Source: Suillus spraguei (lineage: Eukaryota; Basidiomycota; Agaricomycetes; Boletales; Suillaceae). From it: DNA of 33,746 nt. The position numbers and the translations under genes are program-made. The stretch covers positions 1 through 33,746 of the forward strand of contig JABCPU010000635.1 of assembly GCA_016800925.1 (NCBI GenBank), given 5' to 3'. This document shows, in pieces, positions 30,963 through 33,746 of this stretch; within the stretch, counting starts at the first letter, position 1, and every line of letters begins with the position of its first letter. The notes beneath the pieces were generated by a model. The model was not told the origin of the DNA. It made no database searches and saw only the letters and a list, made by a program, of their open reading frames with translations.

Positions 30963-32120
30963 CTAGTTCATTAATGAGAGAATGAAGTTTTCTCATAGTG
31001 GGGCGTTGTTGGGGAGCCAACCAGCATTGCTCGATAACACTCCATTGAGTCTCATCAACACAGGAGCTGTCCGGGCGCAACGGCTTGACACCTGTAGATA
31101 TTGCAAAGAAGACTTGTGTGTCACGCTGGAGGTAATGATATGGGACCTTGCCAGAAAGGACCTAGGGGGAGGCTTAGGATATGTTTATTGAGACGTAAAG
31201 GTACGCACCTGAAGCATGATACATCCACACGAATATACGTCGCCTTGAATACTAGGAAAGCCCACGAAATTGCTTGATTCATCAGGAACTTGGAAAAGCT
31301 CTGGCCCGATCCATCTCACCGCCCCTCCAATGGAAGAAGAGAAATAAGACTCGCTAGAAAATTCCAGTAGTAGGGCTGCCATCCCGAAGTCAGCCACACG
31401 TATTCGTCCGAGATCGTCGAGGAAAATATTGGACTAAAACAAGGAATTAGTGTCACCCAATAGGACCGACTAGTCCATACCCCAGAAAGACTTCCGTGGA
31501 TAACGTCATGGTCATGCACTGTCACAAGAGCTTAAATTGGCGCAAGCAATGGAGGAAAAGTCAATACGTACGATAAAGAACTGCGGAAATGACTTCTAAG
31601 AGCTGTATAATCCGGTGAAATGGGTCAGCAATTGTGACAAGTGGGATGGCCGCTTACCATTGCTTTTCGGGTCGAGGCAGAGAGTTGTTTATGGTTTTGC
31701 TCCAAGTAACTTGTCAGAGTGCCATTTTCCATCCACGGGCATACCAAGGCTGGCAACGGACCAAATCCAAGTGTCAGCCCGAAATTGGTAAAACGTTATC
31801 GTGATCCAACAGCAGCCATCCTTCAATTGCTGTACTGAGTCTCTGCATTTCATTTCACATTGAGTACACCAACAGGAAGTCCAACTTAGAAGGACTCGCC
31901 TTGCTCTTTCCCTTCCCTGTCCAAATCATTTCCATGTATCCTAATAGATTTAACTGCTACCTGCAGTTTGTCAGTTGATATAATCTAAAAACGCCAGTGA
32001 AATATAGATACCTCAATGGCCCCAGAATCCTTCCTCCAGCTGCACTTCCACACATCACAATACCCACCGTATGCTGTAGGATAGGATCCCTTTCCTTCTA
32101 TTTGTCCCGTAAGAATAACA
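30963..32120 (-). pseudogene. Fungal TKL-like protein kinase A, catalytic Asp replaced, frameshifted
   Basis: Exons 32012-32120, 31900-31960, 31658-31842, 31572-31602, 31481-31518, 31209-31433 and 30963-31161. They give the glycine loop (GKGSYPTAYGGYCDVW), the beta-3 Lys in VAVKSIRI, WLLLDHDNVLP, GFGPLPALVCPWMENGTL, the catalytic loop IHGSLSGSNI, ADFGM, RWIGPELF and a complete C-lobe ending QQRPTMRKLHSLINEL. Relatives, including kinase B, have HGD where this has HGS, so the catalytic base is lost. A base is missing near 31793 (LP then FGLTLGFG), and the junction after VAVK needs a GC donor and does not keep phase. Coding upstream of 32120 (to about 32550) is likely but unclear. Confidence 0.75.
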
Positions 32121-32864
32121 CTGAAAACAGGACAGTACTACATCAGTGTTGAAACGAGTAGGATTTGAACGAACATATATACCTTCTTGTTTGACGATTT
32201 TGCGGAATATGCCTAATTGGAATGCAATGTGCATCAGAAAAGTTATACCAATAACTAAGTGCGTGCCGCCAAGTCGAACTTGAGTGTAGAAAAAAAGTGA
32301 AACTCGCCTGATTTTGCCACCAGCCCGAGAGAGGTAGCTGTTGGAGGAATCCCACAATGACTCAGCCCCGAGTCCAACCCATGACCGAACTGAAGAATGG
32401 TCGCCGCGCTCAGACATTACAGTAAGGGCAATTCCAGCACTTCGGCAGCAAAAGGTTTGAGAATACGAACGTACGTTACCGTACTTATATTTGCCAAGGC
32501 GCTTCCGAGTTTTCAAATAGTGTGAAACTTGGTAGGGTGTTTCAATTTTCACTTAATTTACTGTGCACTGGCTGTATGGCGAGCACCTCTGTGGCGTCAC
32601 AAGCTTCGTTTTGACTCCATCCACACATGCATTTTATGAGAAGTTGGGGCTCGGTGAGAATGGAACGTTTCAACAACTTCTTCGAAATCTGTTGGTTCAA
32701 GGTTGCTGTTTAGGAAGTCACACGGTACACCAAGTTTCTCATGCTGTAAATTATCGCCGCGGTCGCCGGCGAAACTAAACCAGTCCTGGCCTGGTTCATT
32801 GGTGCTTTTACATATAGAACGAGTCGAATGAGTAAAGAATGCTTAGTGTGTACTGAGCGACTAC
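32121..32864. other. Region between the two kinases
   Basis: The minus strand probably holds the N-terminal exons of kinase A: a frame is open from 32552 to 32055 with several possible introns. I could not fix their boundaries. No separate gene seen. Confidence 0.35.
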
Positions 32865-33746
32865 TTATAGCCTCCCAAACTTCCGTGCATCGTCTAGCTC
32901 TCTTTTAATGAATTCAGCTATGTCCTTGACTGTTACAGATCGTTCTTGCTTCTTACGCCAACAGCGTCTCATGAATTCCCAATGCCGGTCATCAATAGGA
33001 GGTTCGGGAAGTCGTGGAGGTTCCTTGCCCTTGAACTTCTCACTGATGACCATAAAATCCGTCCAAATATTGTAGGGCACGCGGCCAGAAAGTACCTTCT
33101 GTGGAGTTAACATTATATGCAATTCGATGGCTGGCTGACTTGCCTGCAGCATCACGCAACCCACAGAGTATATCGCTCCTTGCGCACGCACGGTACGGAG
33201 ATCCGTCTTCCTGGAGAATCAATAACTCTGGCGCAGCCCATCGTACATTCCCTGGCTTGCAGGAAGTGAAGTATGAATTTCCCGTGAGCTCCACATCCAA
33301 GAAGGAGAGACCGAAATCTGCCAAAAGCGGCTCTCCTTGTCTGTTAATCAGTATGTTCGACTGTAAATGAGCATGTCAAAATCCAAATGAATATTATGGT
33401 TCGCGAGCATACTCCTGTGATGTCACCATGTACGACATCTTTCGAATGAACTACAAGTCTGTACATCAAAAAACGCCACGCGCTTGTTGGAGAGTACTTA
33501 CGATATGAGACTGCTAATACCAGTCCTTGGAGCTTGGAGCACAGAATACGTAAGTCGAACTTGTTTGGTGAATCAGAGGATCGAATAGGTACTCACAATG
33601 TGGAATCTCAACGCCAAAGAAAGATCCTTGTGCTTCAGTTCCAGGTAAGAATTCAGTGGACCATTATCAACCCATGGACAAAACTAGGGCTGGAAGAGGA
33701 CCAAACCCCCATGTAAGTCCAAGGAGTGGCAATATGTGTGGCATCT
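32865..33746 (-). pseudogene. Fungal TKL-like protein kinase B, frameshifted, cut by window edge
   Basis: Exons from the edge: 33597 to beyond 33746, 33502-33532, 33413-33450, 33144-33360 and 32865-33095. They encode LPLLGLTWGFGPLPALV, WVDNGPLNSYLELKHKDLSL, YLHSKDVVHGDITGSNIL, ADFGLSFLDVELTGNSY, RWAAPELL, and the C-lobe VLSGRVPYNIW to RRCWRKKQERSVTVKDIAEF. The catalytic Asp (HGD) and DFG are kept. The intron after the DIYSVGCVMLQ exon has a GC donor (GCAAGT). An extra T near 33682 and a shift near 33170 (in the RSDIYSVGC segment) break the frame. The 31-nt and 38-nt exons have exact counterparts in kinase A, showing tandem duplication. Confidence 0.75.

Noticed and set aside
1..33746. Repeat-induced point mutation as the cause of gene decay
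   Set aside because: Differences between copies include many indels and mixed substitutions, with no evident strong C-to-T bias.

Overview
The window looks like nuclear DNA of a basidiomycete fungus, most likely an agaricomycete. The genes carry many short GT-AG introns (about 45-70 nt). The gene families are typical of that group: a NACHT-WD40 STAND protein, two DUF6593-type proteins, short fungal TKL-like kinases with an HGD catalytic loop, and a mobile-gene-like family with a trypsin-like core. No prokaryotic, organellar, rRNA, tRNA or CRISPR feature was recognised.

Left part (1-6.6 kb): a broken member of a trypsin-fold protein family (1-2276, +), a dispersed repeat (about 2.65-2.96 kb), a small probable secreted protein (-), a 5' fragment of the same protease-like family ending in a perfect hairpin, a frameshifted copy of MDE1 (methionine salvage, -), and a short Cys-motif protein with a 24-bp minisatellite (-) that overlaps the MDE1 start. 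Middle (6.6-16 kb): gene relics. These are a degenerate PIG-S/GPI17 gene (-), the 5' half of an amidase joined out of frame to an EGF-like secreted-protein gene (-), a GC-rich minisatellite, a diverged tandem duplication, and a Tc1-like transposase relic (-).

At 16.1-18.5 kb the left-hand block returns as a direct segmental duplication (about 4021-6091 versus 16548-18486). It carries another protease-like 5' fragment with the same hairpin and an INTACT MDE1. Next are a NACHT-WD40 gene with two single-base deletions (18835-22551, +), a DUF6593 gene (23900-24656, +), an intact eight-exon GCV1 (24905-26529, -), a second DUF6593 gene (27251-27928, +), the intronless exosome gene RRP46 (28678-29430, +), a gene-poor stretch, and two tandem paralogous kinase genes (-), both damaged; the last one runs off the right edge.

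The main theme is a mosaic. Housekeeping genes (GCV1, RRP46, one MDE1) and both DUF6593 genes are fully open across all splice junctions. Nearly every duplicated or multicopy gene carries single-base indels or lost splice donors. This suggests a duplication-rich region with ongoing gene decay around a few conserved islands. Assembly indels left unpolished in repeats are the main alternative. I found no clearly new multi-gene system; the best leads are the trypsin-fold family and its hairpin-ended copies, the amidase/EGF junction, and the pseudokinase.
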